Assembly (NCBI GenBank): GCA_943736015.1
Contig: OX031059.1
Coordinates: 49,487,159 to 49,551,158 of the forward strand
Source of the DNA: Tridacna crocea
Taxonomy: Eukaryota; Mollusca; Bivalvia; Cardiida; Cardiidae
Direction: 5' to 3'
Length of the DNA stretch: 64,000 nucleotides
Shown here: positions 12,028-23,412 of the stretch, one piece after another
Layout: every line of letters begins with the position of its first letter
Numbering within the stretch: position 1 is the first letter of the stretch
Made by a program: the position numbers and the translations under genes
The notes under the pieces: model-generated
Database searches by the model: none
Told to the model about the DNA's origin: nothing
Seen by the model: the letters and a program-made list of their open reading frames with translations, nothing else

Positions 12028-12868
12028 AACAAGAGGACCATGATGGTCCTACATCGCTCACCGGAGTACTAAGCAGTAAAGGTCTACAATGAAGATAAAT
12101 ACCAAATATCAAAGTTCAAGGCCAAATAATTCTGATTTCCTTCTTTGTTCCTATGTTTCAAACTTGTGACCCCCGGGGAGGGGCCAGTTTTGACTCCAGG
12201 GGCACCATATGAAGAATCTTGGTAGAAGTCTAACAGGAGATGCTACATACCAAATATCAAAGCGCTGCACCATCTAGTTTCAGAGAAGAAGATTTTTAAA
12301 GTTTTCCTTCTTTGTTCCTATGTTTCAAACTTGTGACCCCCGGGGCAGGGCCAGTTTTGACCCCAGGGGCACCTTATGAAGAATCTTGGTAGAGGTCCAC
12401 TAGGAGATGCTACATACCAAATAACAAAGCTTTGCACCTTCTAGTTTCAGAGAAGAAGATTTTTAAAGTTTTCCTTCTTTGTTCCTATGTTTCAAACTTG
12501 TGGCCCCCAGGGAGGGGCCAGTTTTGACCCTAGGGGCATCATATGAACAATCTTGGTAAAGGTCCTCTAGGAGATGCTACATACCAAATATCAAAGCTCT
12601 GCACCTTCTAGTTTCAGAGAAGAAGATTTTCAAAGATTTTGCTATTTTTTTCTTTTTGGTTGCCATGGCAACCACAGTTATGCCTGGAATTCAATCTCTT
12701 GAACAACTTTGGTAGAGCTTCACCCAAGGAACATCCCTGCCAAGTTTCATCAAGATTGGCACAGTGGTTTAGGAGGAGAAGATGTTTAAAGAAATTGTGG
12801 CCAACGGACGACGCATGACGGACATTGGGCGATCACAAAAGCTCTCCATGAGCACTTCGTGCTCAGTC
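12028..12868 (+). mobile_element. H element, near complete (about 840 bp)
   Basis: The 5' hairpin is AGGACC/GGTCCT, then CGCTCACCGGAG. Three tandem units follow with steps of 167 and 166 bp (GATTTT[TC]AAA near 12291, 12458, 12624). A GTTGCCATGGCAAC block and GAGCACTTCGTGCTC end it. Confidence 0.72.
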
Positions 12869-13209
12869 TAGGCTGGAAATGTCTGTAATTTTATTTGCAC
12901 ACAAGAGGCCCATCTATACTAGCAAACATTCATTTGTTTGTAAACACCACATAATTTTTGTTTGTTGAAGTTTGGTGATGTTTGTCCTAAGTGTTTTTAC
13001 ACTACAACAAACGCCAATAACACTAACAGACCTTTAGCAGATCATCAAGTTTGCCAAGAGAATACTCCCTTGCCCAAAGATCCATGGTGATCTGTTCAGA
13101 ACGCCGTTACATCGCTACTTAATCGCTTCAATCGCTATCGAAATGCAACTTGAACGTAATTAATCGTACCTGGAACACTATTGGATTGCTTAAGAGCATA
13201 GTAGCGCTC
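12869..13209. other. Unassigned sequence
   Basis: It has several TTTGTTTG/CAAACA words but no defined ends. Confidence 0.3.
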
Positions 13210-13640
13210 TGTTTCCCAAGGTATTTTTCATAGGCTCTTTTTCAAGATCATTAAAAGTTGGGATTGTATGGTAAATGGTTAAGAATTGTAAATTTTGCTT
13301 CTCAAATGCTGGAACCCAACATTTAATTTCCAGATTTTCAAAATATTTTTCATTCAAGTACACAATTTTTTTGTTCTCCTTAAAATGTTTGGTTTACCAG
13401 AATATCTGGTATTTTTATTAAACTGAAGAAGGTTACTGCAAAAGCATTGTGGTAAAAGGAAAAAATGCTGATAACCAACAACATCTCTTTCCAAAAATGT
13501 TGATGTATTTCATTAGTAAATTCTCATCACTTCAGCCTCTTTAACCATCACTTTCTCCTTTTCCCACTATGCTTTTTGTACTTCCAAAGAGAAATTCAAT
13601 TTTTTGAGTCATATTTAATTTGAAGTCTGCAAATCAATAG
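13210..13640 (+). mobile_element. Worn TTAA-HP fragments
   Basis: The right end of one unit (GGGATTGTATGGTAAATGGTTAAG near 13262-13283) and pieces of a second (GCATTGTGGTAAAAGG near 13443, TCTCCTTTTCCCACTATG near 13552) are visible. Confidence 0.5.
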
Positions 13641-13709
13641 GTGAGTGCAACACTATTCTAAGTGCCTGTACATTGTACAGGCACTTAGAATAGTGCTGCA
13701 CTCACCTAT
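13637..13709. repeat. 36-bp-arm palindrome with one mismatch
   Basis: The left arm begins ATAGGTGAGTGCA and ends GCCTGTACA; a single T separates it from its complement. It interrupts a TTAA-HP arm (AAGTCTGCAAAT), so it may itself be a mobile unit. Confidence 0.7.
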
Positions 13710-14189
13710 CGAAAAACTTTTAATTGTGCCAAGTTAAAAATATTATTTGAAGAGCCAATAAAGCCCTAACGGGTCAATTTGTCATTTGCAAACGTTTTCA
13801 GTTTTACAGGAACATACTGTCGTAAGGTAAACAGTTCACTTGCTGTCACAATCATATCTATCTTCTCTTCTGTATAAATTGGCAAGTGATCGATTATCAT
13901 GTCCGTTTTTGTTACAAAAAAAATTCTGTGAGCAGTTGGCCATCTTGTGACTCATGTGGTCAAATAACTATGGTCATATGATTGTGACAAACAACAAATT
14001 TACTGACAACATCAGATGATTGTCAAAATAGTCATTTTCTGAAATGTTTGTACAATCCTTAGATTCCGAAAGCATGTCATTGGGGTCCTACATGGTTGAA
14101 TGTGATGTAATTCTAACCTGTAGACATGAGGCTGCCAGTTAGATCCTCAAATCAGGTGCTGGGATTTTCATGACAGTGTCCTTTGACAC

Positions 14190-14860
14190 TTCAGAACAGT
14201 TTGGACCCTAGGGGACAGTTTAACCCCAGGGGCATTATATGAATAAACTTGATAGAAGTCCACAAGGAGATGCTACCACCAAATATCAACGCTTTGAGGA
14301 AGAATATTGAATTTTTCCTTCTTTGTTCCTATGTTGGAACTTGTGAGACCTAGGGTAGGGCCAGTTTTGACCCCAGGGCCATTGTATAAACAAACTTGGT
14401 AGAAATTCACTAGGAGATGCTACATAACCAAACATGAAAGCTCTATGCCTTCCAGTTTCAGAGAAGAAGAAATTTAAAGTTTTCTGTCTTTGTTTATATG
14501 TCCAAACTCGTGACCCCCAGGGCTGGACCAGTTTTGACTCCAGGGTCATTATATGAACAAAGTTGGTACAGGTTCAATAGGAGATACTACATACTAGATA
14601 ACAAAGCTCTACCCCTTCTAGTTCCAGAGAAGAAGTTTTCCAAAGATTTTGCCTTTTTTTTCCTTTTGGTTGCCATGGAAAGTTGCCATGGCAACCAGAG
14701 TTTGGGGTGGAATTTCATCTCTTGAACATCTTTGGTAGAGCTCCACCCAAGGGACATCCCTGCCATGAAGATTGGACCAGTGGATGACCCAAAAAACATG
14801 GATGCCGAACATTGGGCAATCACAAAAGCTCATCTTGAGCACTTCTGGCTCAGGTGAGCT
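14190..14860 (+). mobile_element. H element, 5'-truncated
   Basis: It has tandem units (GACCCCAGG..ATTATATGAACAAA) and then GGTTGCCATGG twice. The 3' hairpin has decayed to GAGCACTTCTGGCTC before AGGTGAGCTAC. Confidence 0.65.
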
Positions 14861-14916
14861 ACAAAGGATAAAATGCTGATCTGAGGATGATTAAAACACT
14901 AGGATTGTTTGGTAAA

Positions 14917-15173
14917 GGGTTAATCCTTTCCCACATAATTCTGAGGTTTAACAACTTTTATGAAAAAGACTGGAAAGAAGCGTGGGATTAGTATGTAATG
15001 CTTGAAAGCCAATATTTCCTCCATTCCTCACAATGTTTTCATGGTTTTAGACATGTGTTCAATCACCAGAGCCATTTTGGCATTTACAAAATAAAATAGT
15101 TTAATCCGGCATCTACCAAATAATGTTAACAATTTGGACCAGTCTAAAATGTTTCTATTTGGATAAGGATTAA
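14917..15173 (-). mobile_element. Diverged TTAA-HP copy
   Basis: The left end TTAATCCTTTCCCACATAAT and the right arm GGACCAGTCTAAAATG remain; the hairpin is unrecognisable apart from TTCCTCACAATGTTTTC. Confidence 0.5.
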
Positions 15174-15370
15174 GGATATTATTATGACCTGTCAGTCAAT
15201 ACATGTAGATCAATGGGCAGTGTTACCCATTTCTTCACCTTATCACCTTCGGTTTATTGTGATCATCTGACCACATATTACTAGGTTTTATCGATTCTTA
15301 ATATTGATGAGATTCTCCCCATCAAATATTACTGTTATACCTGAATGTGTGATCTGCATAAGCCTACATG

Positions 15371-15740
15371 TAGATAATGGAGAAATAAAATACCTGACAG
15401 TGCTCCAGATAGAGGGAGTGATTTTGATTTCAAAGTTGAAAATATGCATTGTTCTTTACTAAACCTATGGTGTGGATACACATTAGAATTGTCTCATCGA
15501 GACGATTCTAGTGAGTACCCACAACATAGGGTTTGGCAGAGATATATTGGCTTTGGAATACCATCACTCCCTCACTAAACCCTATGTTGTGGGTACTCAT
15601 TAGAACCGTCTTGTCAAGATGATTGTAATGTGTATCCACACCATAGATTTAGTTAAGAAGAATTCATATTTTCAACTTTGAAATCAAAATCTTTCCCTCT
15701 ATCTGGAGCACTGTCAGGTATTTTATTTCTCCATTATCTA
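15371..15740. mobile_element. Fold-back element, about 150-bp arms
   Basis: TAGATAATGGAGAAATAAAA at the left is complemented at the right end, and the match continues through CTCCAGATAGAGGGAG and TTCAAAGTTGAAAATATG. A shorter relative lies at 42665-42815, and a partial copy follows directly at 15741-15830. Confidence 0.65.
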
Positions 15741-16260
15741 GGCTGATGACTACCGGTACCCACAACACAGTGTTTGGCAGAGAAATACATTTAGAATACC
15801 ATCACTCCCTCTTATCTAGAGCTCTGATGCCAGATCAAAATGTTTTGTTATGATAACTCTATCACAGATATTTGAGGGCGGTAAGGATAAATTCCATTTT
15901 ATTCTTGGTGCTTGCTCTTTCAATGCTGAACCTTGAAAAATTGCCTAGAAGCCAATCAACCCCTTCCTACACTTTGCAACCTTCAAAACCAAGAGGAAGA
16001 CACTACCTGAAAACTTTGGGAAAATGAGAAAAGACCTTTTCCCACAATCTTTTCTACTCTTTCAAAGACAAAACCACCAGTTATTTCCACCACAATAAAT
16101 CAATCATCTGCTTTCAATTTATAAAACTTTTAAAAAATCATGTCATCCGCAAAATAGGTAATAAAATAAATGTCATTGTGATACCTAAATACATGATCTT
16201 CATAAGCTTGCATAATGAAATAGTACCATTACAGATACTAGAAAGAAGAGATGCAGTGTA
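15741..16260. other. Partial fold-back copy, then unassigned sequence
   Basis: GGTACCCACAAC..GTTTGGCAGAGA and ACCATCACTCCCTCTTATCT repeat the central part of the previous element. The remainder is unassigned. Confidence 0.4.
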
Positions 16261-16269
16261 GTGTTCCAC

Positions 16270-16430
16270 TGTAATTCTGACTTTCAATGAGCCTGGGAAA
16301 AGGAGATAATGCTTGTTACCAGCATTTTCTCCTTTTCGCAAAATGTTTTCTAGAACAAATTTCAATTTATGAATCATATTTTTTTTGTTGTCTGTAGATC
16401 CCTTCAATTTTCACAAGTCATTTTTTTTTC
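16270..16430 (-). mobile_element. TTAA-HP fragment
   Basis: Inner hairpin GCTTGTTACCAGC and the TTGTTGTCTGTAGAT arm are visible; both ends are lost. Confidence 0.55.
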
Positions 16431-16502
16431 ATTTAATAAAGAGTTTATAAAAAAGCTTCACTTTACCTTAGCAGCACCTCTACTTCATATTATGTCAAGT
16501 GC

Positions 16503-16978
16503 TTAACCCTATACCCCACATAAGGCATTTCTATGGTATCTCTAATTGACCGTAAATAACAGCAATGATGAAGCTGTTTCATATGTGTATATGACAACTT
16601 TTGATAGCATAGAAAAACATTGTGACGAGCAATTTCACCTTTTGCCACAAAGTTTTGACTTTTCAAAAGGCTCCAGCAAGCAATGCGTAGAAATGAGTAT
16701 CTATGGAGTAAAGGGTTAACTCTTTACCACAAAAAACTTCAGCCGTGTCCAAATTGAAAGCATTTACAGACAATATTAAATGTTACTAAAAACAGGCAAT
16801 TTGTCCATTAAAGGACAGAAAACATTGTGGGAAAAGGAGAAAATGCTGGTTACCATCATTTTCTCCTTTCCCGCAATGTTCTCTTAGGGATTCTTCCTTG
16901 TGGTTGTTAAAATTAAACATTGCGCGGTAAAGAGTTAACCCTTTACAAGTTGACAAAATTTTAGATTTACCAAAAACT
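16503..16978. mobile_element. TTAA-HP chain: B unit, A unit, fragment
   Basis: 16503-16719 is subfamily B with most of its left hairpin arm deleted. 16716-16938 (plus) is A with GGTTACCATC apex. 16935-16978 is a left end only. Confidence 0.8.
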
Positions 16979-17062
16979 GTCAGTGAATGGAGAATAAAAA
17001 CTTCATGGTGGCCAAGATCATTAAGTTTCCCCTTGATACTGGCAAACATTTATCTTTAACTT

Positions 17063-17282
17063 GTAAGAACACAATCCCTGCTTTTGACAACCTCGAGAAA
17101 GAAGCCTTTGGAAAACATTGTAGGAAAAGGAGGAAATGCTGGTAACCAGCATTTTCATCTTTTCACACAATTTTTTCTACTCTTCACAAAACAAATTTTA
17201 AATTTTTAGCCTTTTACTTTGTCATCTGCAAATGCTTTCCATTTGGACAAACTTAAAATTTTGTTGTTTGGCAAAGAGTTAA
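17063..17282 (-). mobile_element. TTAA-HP copy
   Basis: The left end has lost TTAACC; the right end GGCAAAGAGTTAA is intact. Confidence 0.78.
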
Positions 17283-17406
17283 TCTAATGTTATATCAAAA
17301 ATGTCCACTGCAACTGGTTCCAATACAACAAATCATCTGGCACTCTATCTGGTACAGAGTTATTCTGTACTGAGAATAGGGCAAAGCAATCATCTTTCAT
17401 TATTTG

Positions 17407-17627
17407 TTAACTCTTTACCAGCCGACAGAATTTTAGCCATGTTAAAATTGAAAGCATTTGTAGACAACAATTTCAGTGTGCCTCAAATGCTGTAGTTTTT
17501 CTTTGACAGTGGAGAAAACATTGTGGGAAAACAAGAAAATGCTGGTTACCAGCATTTTCTCACAATGTTTTCAAAAGGCTTCTTTCTCAGGGGTATTAAA
17601 AGTCCAGATTTTGTGTCAACAAGTTAA
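17407..17627 (+). mobile_element. TTAA-HP copy next to the TESK exon
   Basis: Both TTAA are present, with a partly deleted right hairpin arm (TTTTCTCACAATG). It ends 36 bases from the TESK exon's donor. Confidence 0.8.
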
Positions 17628-17663
17628 CCTACTACATGCCTATCCTAGCTCTCCATTCATTAC

Positions 17664-17957
17664 CTTGAACACCTCGGCAAAAAATCCTTCTCCTAATTTC
17701 TCCATGGTAAAATCATCCAGTCTGCTCAGGGCATTCACAGCATGTTTCAATGCTTTACATGAGGGCCCTGGAGCAGGTCGGCCATGTATCACATTGTCCG
17801 CCTCAGACACATGCTCCGATTCTGAGATTCCATTTCTCAGATTCTCTGGGGGTGGGGTCGTCTCAGGACACCAGTTCACCGAATCTGTGTTCAATGTTTG
17901 AGCCCTCCGTAATTTTCCAGCATTTTGCTTGCTCATCTTTTCATCTTTCAGTGTCAT
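17664..17957 (-). CDS. TESK: TESK-type dual-specificity protein kinase, first coding exon
   Basis: This exon encodes 98 residues. The first 65 or so are low-complexity and polar and match nothing I know. The last 30 read KALKHAVNALSRLDDF, then EKLGEGFFAEVFK, which is the start of a kinase domain with its glycine-rich ATP-binding loop (GEGFFAEV). This closely follows the remembered TESK1/TESK2 pattern (ALRSAV..L.RLDDF..EKIGSGFFSEVFKV). TESK kinases phosphorylate cofilin and act on actin; that role is family knowledge, not seen here. The start is the first ATG after an in-frame TAA (about 15 bases upstream). The exon ends AAG followed by a GTAATG donor in phase 0, at the same place as the K|V boundary I recall for TESK2. 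No later kinase exon could be recognised to the left, so either the intron exceeds 17 kb or exons were missed. LIMK is the nearest alternative, but its loop sequence fits less well. Confidence 0.8.
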
Positions 17958-18420
17958 ATTAGGTGGTTTTTACACCACTGAACTTGCACAGTAATATTCC
18001 AAGTGATATACGTCATGTTTTGCCTTTTTTCTGATATAGCTTTGTTATCCTTTATCTTCACTTCATTTACCCGTTTCAAGGATATACAAGTAGGCCTATT
18101 CAACATTAGAGAACTCGACATTCATTTCTTTCCAGTACACCTGCAATGATCAAAATCTACTTAGACTAAAAAAATTGTTGTATTACACAATTGAATATGA
18201 TCTTTGTAAATCATAACGCATGATCCACAGCTTTATAGAGCATGTCACAATCTATTGTTTTCAAAAAACTTAGTTTAACCACTAAATAAACACTCACTTA
18301 AGTTCCACTTTCAAGTTTGACATTTGATTGACTTCCTCTAGGTTCCCTCGCGCGTAATGTAAACTTCCGGTTAGTAAAGTCGGGATTATTTCCCCCCCCT
18401 TTTTTTTTTTAAACCATGTA
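17958..18420 (-). promoter_or_regulatory. Presumed 5' UTR and promoter flank of the TESK-type gene
   Basis: This stretch is free of recognisable TTAA-HP copies. Read on the minus strand it holds a CCGGAAGT motif (plus-strand 18363-18372, ETS-type site) beside a short GC-rich patch with GCGCG near 18350. No TATA box is obvious. It is assigned as promoter by position only, and a non-coding first exon is possible. Confidence 0.35.
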
Positions 18421-18769
18421 TGAGGCCCGTCTCAGTGGTAACATGGCACTGTAAATTTCCGTAATTTGTTATAGATGTTAAAGTATAACTCTAATGGTAG
18501 GTGGGAGATATTTGTCAGTGAAGAAAACTTCTGAGAAGAGCGGCTTGAGTAACAGATGTCACTCAAGTTGACTTGCCACTTACCATTTTAGAGCATCAAT
18601 GCAGGTGACTGTAATGAACAGGCTTTTCATTGGAATTTTACACGAGAATGCATATTTACAGGATTGCGAAGTAATTTGTAACATACTAGACTTAAGTTAA
18701 CCACGTTTCAAAGGGCTGTGTATTGATTTCCAGCATTCCATCAACTTTCAAAAATATAATTTCAAAACA
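18421..18769. other. Unassigned sequence
   Basis: Nothing was recognised upstream of the presumed TESK promoter flank. Confidence 0.3.
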
Positions 18770-18868
18770 AAGAGGACCATGATGGTCCTATATCGCTCAC
18801 CTGAGTTATAAGCAGTAAATGTCTACAACGAAGATACATACCAAATATACAGATTCACGGCCAAATGG
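18770..18868 (+). mobile_element. H element, 5' end only
   Basis: AGAGGACCATGATGGTCCT, CGCTCACCTGAG and the GCAGTAAATGTCTACAAC leader are present; the element stops after about 100 bases. Confidence 0.65.
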
Positions 18869-19402
18869 TAACAATACAAAAGCGGCAAATTGTCGCAAGA
18901 TTCGCCCATCCCACCGCCAGTTGTCGATGAGGTATAATCGCAAAGGTCAGGTTATGCAGCAACCATGTTTACCTAGTCTCAGATCAATTTGATTAGGTGT
19001 GACAAAGTTCCGTTCCGGACAAGCAAAAAATACTGTAAAAATGAAGATCAAAGTGCAATTACTCAGAATCCAAAGGCTACAAAAATGAAGATCAAAGGGG
19101 GAATAACTGAAAATTCGTGCTCTAAAGAATATGAGTTTAAGTTTAAACATATTTATTCTACATCGATTGAGAAACAAGTTCTGACAACTTATACTAATCT
19201 CTCTCGATTCTGCTCCCTGGGAACTAGACCAGTACTATGAGTTTAATGAAGCCAAATATTTTTTTTTTTTCATGTTGCATTGGGATGTACTCTCTTATAA
19301 CAATGTTTTTATCCGATGTATGACATGCCGACCCGTCCATCTATCATTTATGATGTACTGTGCACGAAAATCTTTCCAAGCGATTTGCTGCATTTTCACT
19401 CT
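18869..19402. other. Unassigned sequence
   Basis: It holds a short local repeat (AAAATGAAGATCAAAG at 19038 and 19080) and no recognised gene. Confidence 0.3.
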
Positions 19403-19622
19403 GACCATTTACCACCTAATTCCCATTTCTAATGACCCCGACGAAAAAGCATTTTGAAAGAATTATGGGAGAAGGAGAACTAACCAGCATTTCTCTTTTT
19501 CCCACCATTCCTTCTTCCCTTCCACAGGCGAATTTCTATTTTTGATTCACAATCATTTTGTCGTCTGCAACCGCTTGCAATTTAGGCAAGGCTAAAACTC
19601 TATCCTTGTGTAAAGGGTTGAA
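19403..19622 (-). mobile_element. TTAA-HP copy, diverged
   Basis: The ends have decayed (CATTTACCACC / GTGTAAAGGGTTGAA) and the hairpin apex is deleted (GGAGAACTAACCAGC). Confidence 0.7.
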
Positions 19623-19699
19623 TTAATAACATCACAATTTTACAGTTTGGCAATGAGGGCAAAATTAAACTTGCCACGCTATTTTCTTTTTAACTTCAG

Positions 19700-19765
19700 A
19701 GAGAATTATCATTGCTGGATTCGAACTCATAACGATTGTACTGGACCTTAACCAAATAGACAATA
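19700..19765 (-). repeat. tRNA-like SINE head fragment
   Basis: On the minus strand TTGGTTAAGGTCC precedes GAGTTCGAATCC, resembling pol III A and B boxes. Confidence 0.35.
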
Positions 19766-19972
19766 TTGAGTTTCGACGAAACCTGGGAAAGGCTGACTCA
19801 TGAAAACCTATCTGGAAACCGAGAAAAAATACTACTTACAAGCATGATCTATATTTCCCACCATGCTTTTTAAACCTGTAAGAAACAAATGACAGTAGTT
19901 CAGCCACATTTTTAGTCTGCAAGTGCTTTGCAATTTGGAAATTATAAGAATTTTCGACATGCTGGCCAGTTT

Positions 19973-20147
19973 CTGTATTCACCAACTATTCTTAAGAACA
20001 TTCGTAGTCTTAGTCTCCATAATTTTCTAACTTTGAAAGTAACACCATTCGGTTTAGCCAATCAAAACACGTGTTACTTTCAAGTTTCCACAAACTTGGA
20101 AAATCACACTTAGAATATGTTCTTAAGAATGGTTGGTGAATGCAGAC
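19973..20147. mobile_element. Short inverted-repeat element, about 175 bp
   Basis: CTGTATTCACCAAC..ATTCTTAAGAAC at the left pairs with GTTCTTAAGAAT..GGTTGGTGAATGCAG at the right, about 27 bp with mismatches. A diverged relative is at 20821-21022. Confidence 0.7.
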
Positions 20148-20820
20148 CTTGGTTTCGATTTGATTTCTGAGTGAGCTACACAGGGTAACTGAAAATCAAG
20201 TATATATATGGAAGTAGGCCTGCATTTTTACATGACATAGGAGGCCAGCTAAAAACCAGATTTTGACATTTCCATGTGGTTTGCATTACAATTGATCACT
20301 TAGTGTTAGGTGAGCTAGTCTGGAATTATATTCAAATGCTAAACGGTTATATCGATAGATTGCCTACAATTTCTTTACAAATGTTTCAAATATCACCCTG
20401 TGTGGATTTTAGTCACTGCCCAGCTAGGTGGCTTATTTACAATAAAGTTAAAAGTTTAAAAAGCGTAATAGTACGAAGAGATACTGATTGTTTGTGCCAT
20501 ATTGTGTGGGCCCGGTGTAATTATGCTATTCCTTACAGCGGGGAAGGAGTAGGGGGTGGGATGGGGGCGGGGTATACCCCCAACAATCAATCTTTGATTG
20601 TCCGAGGCAACGCAGCCACTGTAACTATGAAAACAACTCCGCTTCAGTGCAAGGTTTCCATTGCCTATGTTAGTGATGGCTTCTACGCTAAGAATATTAA
20701 AAACAAGAGAAATTATGCTTTGAAAAAGAGGTAGACGTTGTAAGTGAGATATTGTCAACTTTACAAATATCCGTAACATTATGTTTGCTAACCTGATGCG
20801 AATAAGCGTCTGGGGATATG
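20148..20820. other. Unassigned, ORF-bearing sequence
   Basis: Overlapping open frames of 152 codons (plus, 20276-20734) and 107 codons (minus) occur around a G-rich patch at 20540-20580. Neither resembles a known protein and no splice structure was found, so neither is called as a gene. Confidence 0.3.
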
Positions 20821-21022
20821 GTCTTCACTATCCAATATTTAGAACATCGTTCTTAGTCTTATTCTCTCGAATATACATGCTAAACTTGAAAGTAACACAA
20901 CTTCTGATTGGCTAAAACATTTCGTTTGGCCAATCATAAGATGACACTCTGAAGTTGACAAAATCTTGATTGATAATAAGACAAGAATTGTTTTCAGGAA
21001 CGGTTGCTGAATACAGACCCTG
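20821..21022. mobile_element. Diverged relative of the 19973 element
   Basis: It shares TTCTTAGTCTTA, AACTTGAAAGTAACAC, GGCCAATCA and GTTGCTGAATACAGACC with the better copy. Confidence 0.5.
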
Positions 21023-21106
21023 TCATAGATGTGCACACAGGTAGGCCATCAAGGGTCCGATGAATGAGCATGTCCATTTTTCAATCACAACTCGAAATTT
21101 ATACAT

Positions 21107-21198
21107 TCGTGAATACCAATACCAATTATTAGTGAATATCAATACCGATTCGTGAATACCAATATCAATTATTCGTGAATACCAATACCAATAATTGG
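21107..21198 (+). repeat. Minisatellite, about 23-bp unit, four copies
   Basis: The unit is TCGTGAATACCAATACCAAT plus about three bases, with the second copy three bases shorter. Confidence 0.8.
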
Positions 21199-21199
21199 G

Positions 21200-22070
21200 T
21201 CAAAAGCCAGGGCAGTCTTCCACGCCGAAAAATAACGACGGCATCCCCCCCACCCCCAGCACCGGGTATTCAACAACTTTTAGTGCACAGATCCGTATTT
21301 TCACACCCGAGGCAAACTCTATCATCTCAGTGACGTTTTAAAAATTCATCGTTCCACAGTGTAAACCATTCTTTGGACGTAGATGTCTTCAGACACATTT
21401 GCCATCCCTTCCGAGCTATATGCGTACGAAAGCCGATGACAGTCTAGTCTCACGTGTCTTTGTGCTTCTAACAATCAATGGGTCAACATTCATGTACACA
21501 GCGGCTCATGGTGTAATCATCTTACAACTGAAACCCATTGCCAAAAAGTGAAGGGTCGCTCAGAATTTAAAGAAAGCCCTAAAAAATGTGACAGGGTTCC
21601 CATTTTACACCATCGTCTTCTCATACACACTATAATTAAGAAATAAATCTGCTTCTTGACAAGGTTGTATCACGGGAAGGTCTGCATCGGGAAGGGGGAA
21701 TTTTTAACCCCGTATCGTGTGTCATGTACATGTATAGATCTGATCCCTGCCTGTATCAATCAATACTATGTCCTGGAAAATAAAACATTAAAGAAGGAGG
21801 AACCTTGGATATGCCAACCGAGACTCAAAATTGAAACACACTTTTTTTTTTCTTCAGAAATCAGAAAATCTTAGCTCATTTCAGATTTTGACATTTACAG
21901 TCTGCAGAGGCTAAGACTTACCTTGACAAGTGAAAAAGGACACGGATAAAGGGAACACAATGAAAACGAAAAATGTTCAAATATAGGGGAAGGGCCCCAA
22001 GGATAAACTTCGGCTTCTTCTTAATAATATGCTCCCTTCCCATTCTGAAACCCTTCTAAATGTGCCTTCG
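21200..22070. other. Unassigned sequence
   Basis: No exon or repeat ends were recognised; a C-rich run is at 21245-21260. Confidence 0.3.
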
Positions 22071-22302
22071 TTAACACTTTCCCAAACAATCCAGGCTGGT
22101 TTTTTACAGCCATGAAAAAGAAACCTTTTGAAAGTATCATGAGAAAAGAAGAACATGTTCCTAATCAGCAATTTCTCATTTTCCGACAATGTTTTCTGCC
22201 CTCCCAGAACAATTTTCAGTTTTCGAGTCACTTTGATTTTGTCGTCTGCAAATGCTTTCAATTTGGACCAGTCTAATATTTTGTCGTTTGGTAAAGAGTT
22301 AA
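22071..22302 (-). mobile_element. TTAA-HP copy
   Basis: It has complete ends. The hairpin is weakened (GGTTCCTAATCAGC-like apex), with many mismatches between the arms. Confidence 0.8.
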
Positions 22303-23400
22303 CCCGGTCATCTTGTATCAATCTGCAATTCCATGTTTAAAACCTTAGCGTTTACAAATGTATAGACATGTATAGAACACCATATGAAAATCGATCAGAA
22401 AGGCGATGCCTAAGATGATCTAAAGAACAAGGTAAACAAGGTAAGGTAAGGTAAATTATATTGGGCAACTTGTCCGCCGCGGAAGAGCTTTGATCATATA
22501 ACAAAGAAACTATACCGAGAATAATGTACGTACACAATGTATTTGAGATGTAGACACATTTGGTACCTGTATTGGGGCCTCTCAATATTACATTGACAGC
22601 TAGTTAGAGTTACCTCCCTTGATGCAGAAGGTGTGAGACGCGAAACAATTTACCTTGAGTTAAAAGAAAAGATAAACAAGTGTTGTAAAAGATTGTCACG
22701 GTACTTCTTCCTTAGAAATCACTAATGTAGTCCTGATGTATCGTAATTTTGAAAATTGTATTTTATTTGACTGTGTTCGAATTTTTACAGCCGTTTGCAG
22801 AACTTACAAAGATGTCTACTACTCCTACAGTTGACACAAATAACTCACTACTGTAGAGATACTGTATACTTGACTGAAAGGGTAGAGCTCTCAGGACTGT
22901 TATTTTTGAGGTTGTTTCCCTGCGGAGAAACCACCTCGGAAATAATATCGGAGCTAACCCGGAAATCGTATGTACTTTATAGACATTGTACACTCTAACA
23001 GAAACCAAATTCTTTGGTGAACCATACAGTATATATTCAGAGTACAGTTTACTTGTCATTTTCAAAGAGAATGCCAGGAATTTCCTGGGTAAATGTTGAA
23101 ATGGGGACTACCTAGGTACACAGTAAAGTCCCCTATTTGCCTCAGGACTTGTGTATTCACGATTTCAAAATGGTTCAACGTTCATCTTATATAATTGGCA
23201 CATTATTGAAAAATCCCTGACTAAGTTCCTAGTTAGTACAGATAAATGTCCCGAAGCCAATGTTACTTTTTGACGGAACACCTCTGGGTACAGAGTAGTC
23301 TCAATAATGAGAAGGTTTGGTGATCTCATTTTGTATGTTTTTGGGAAGGTAAACAACTCGAGTAACTGATGAAATACACATTTTTTTCTCATGTTCAGCG
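22303..23400. other. Unassigned sequence
   Basis: The stretch near 23230-23320 (GTACAGATAAATGTCCC, GGGTACAGAG) resembles the right half of the fold-back that follows. No exon was seen. Confidence 0.35.
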
Positions 23401-23412
23401 TTCAAATTGAAA

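Noticed and set aside
1-17600. Further TESK kinase exons on the minus strand
   Set aside because: No stretch reading like HPNILR or an ALKMN segment was found in the non-repeat gaps.
20276-20734. A 152-codon open frame as a host gene
   Set aside because: It has no recognisable domain or splice structure, and an equally open frame lies on the opposite strand.
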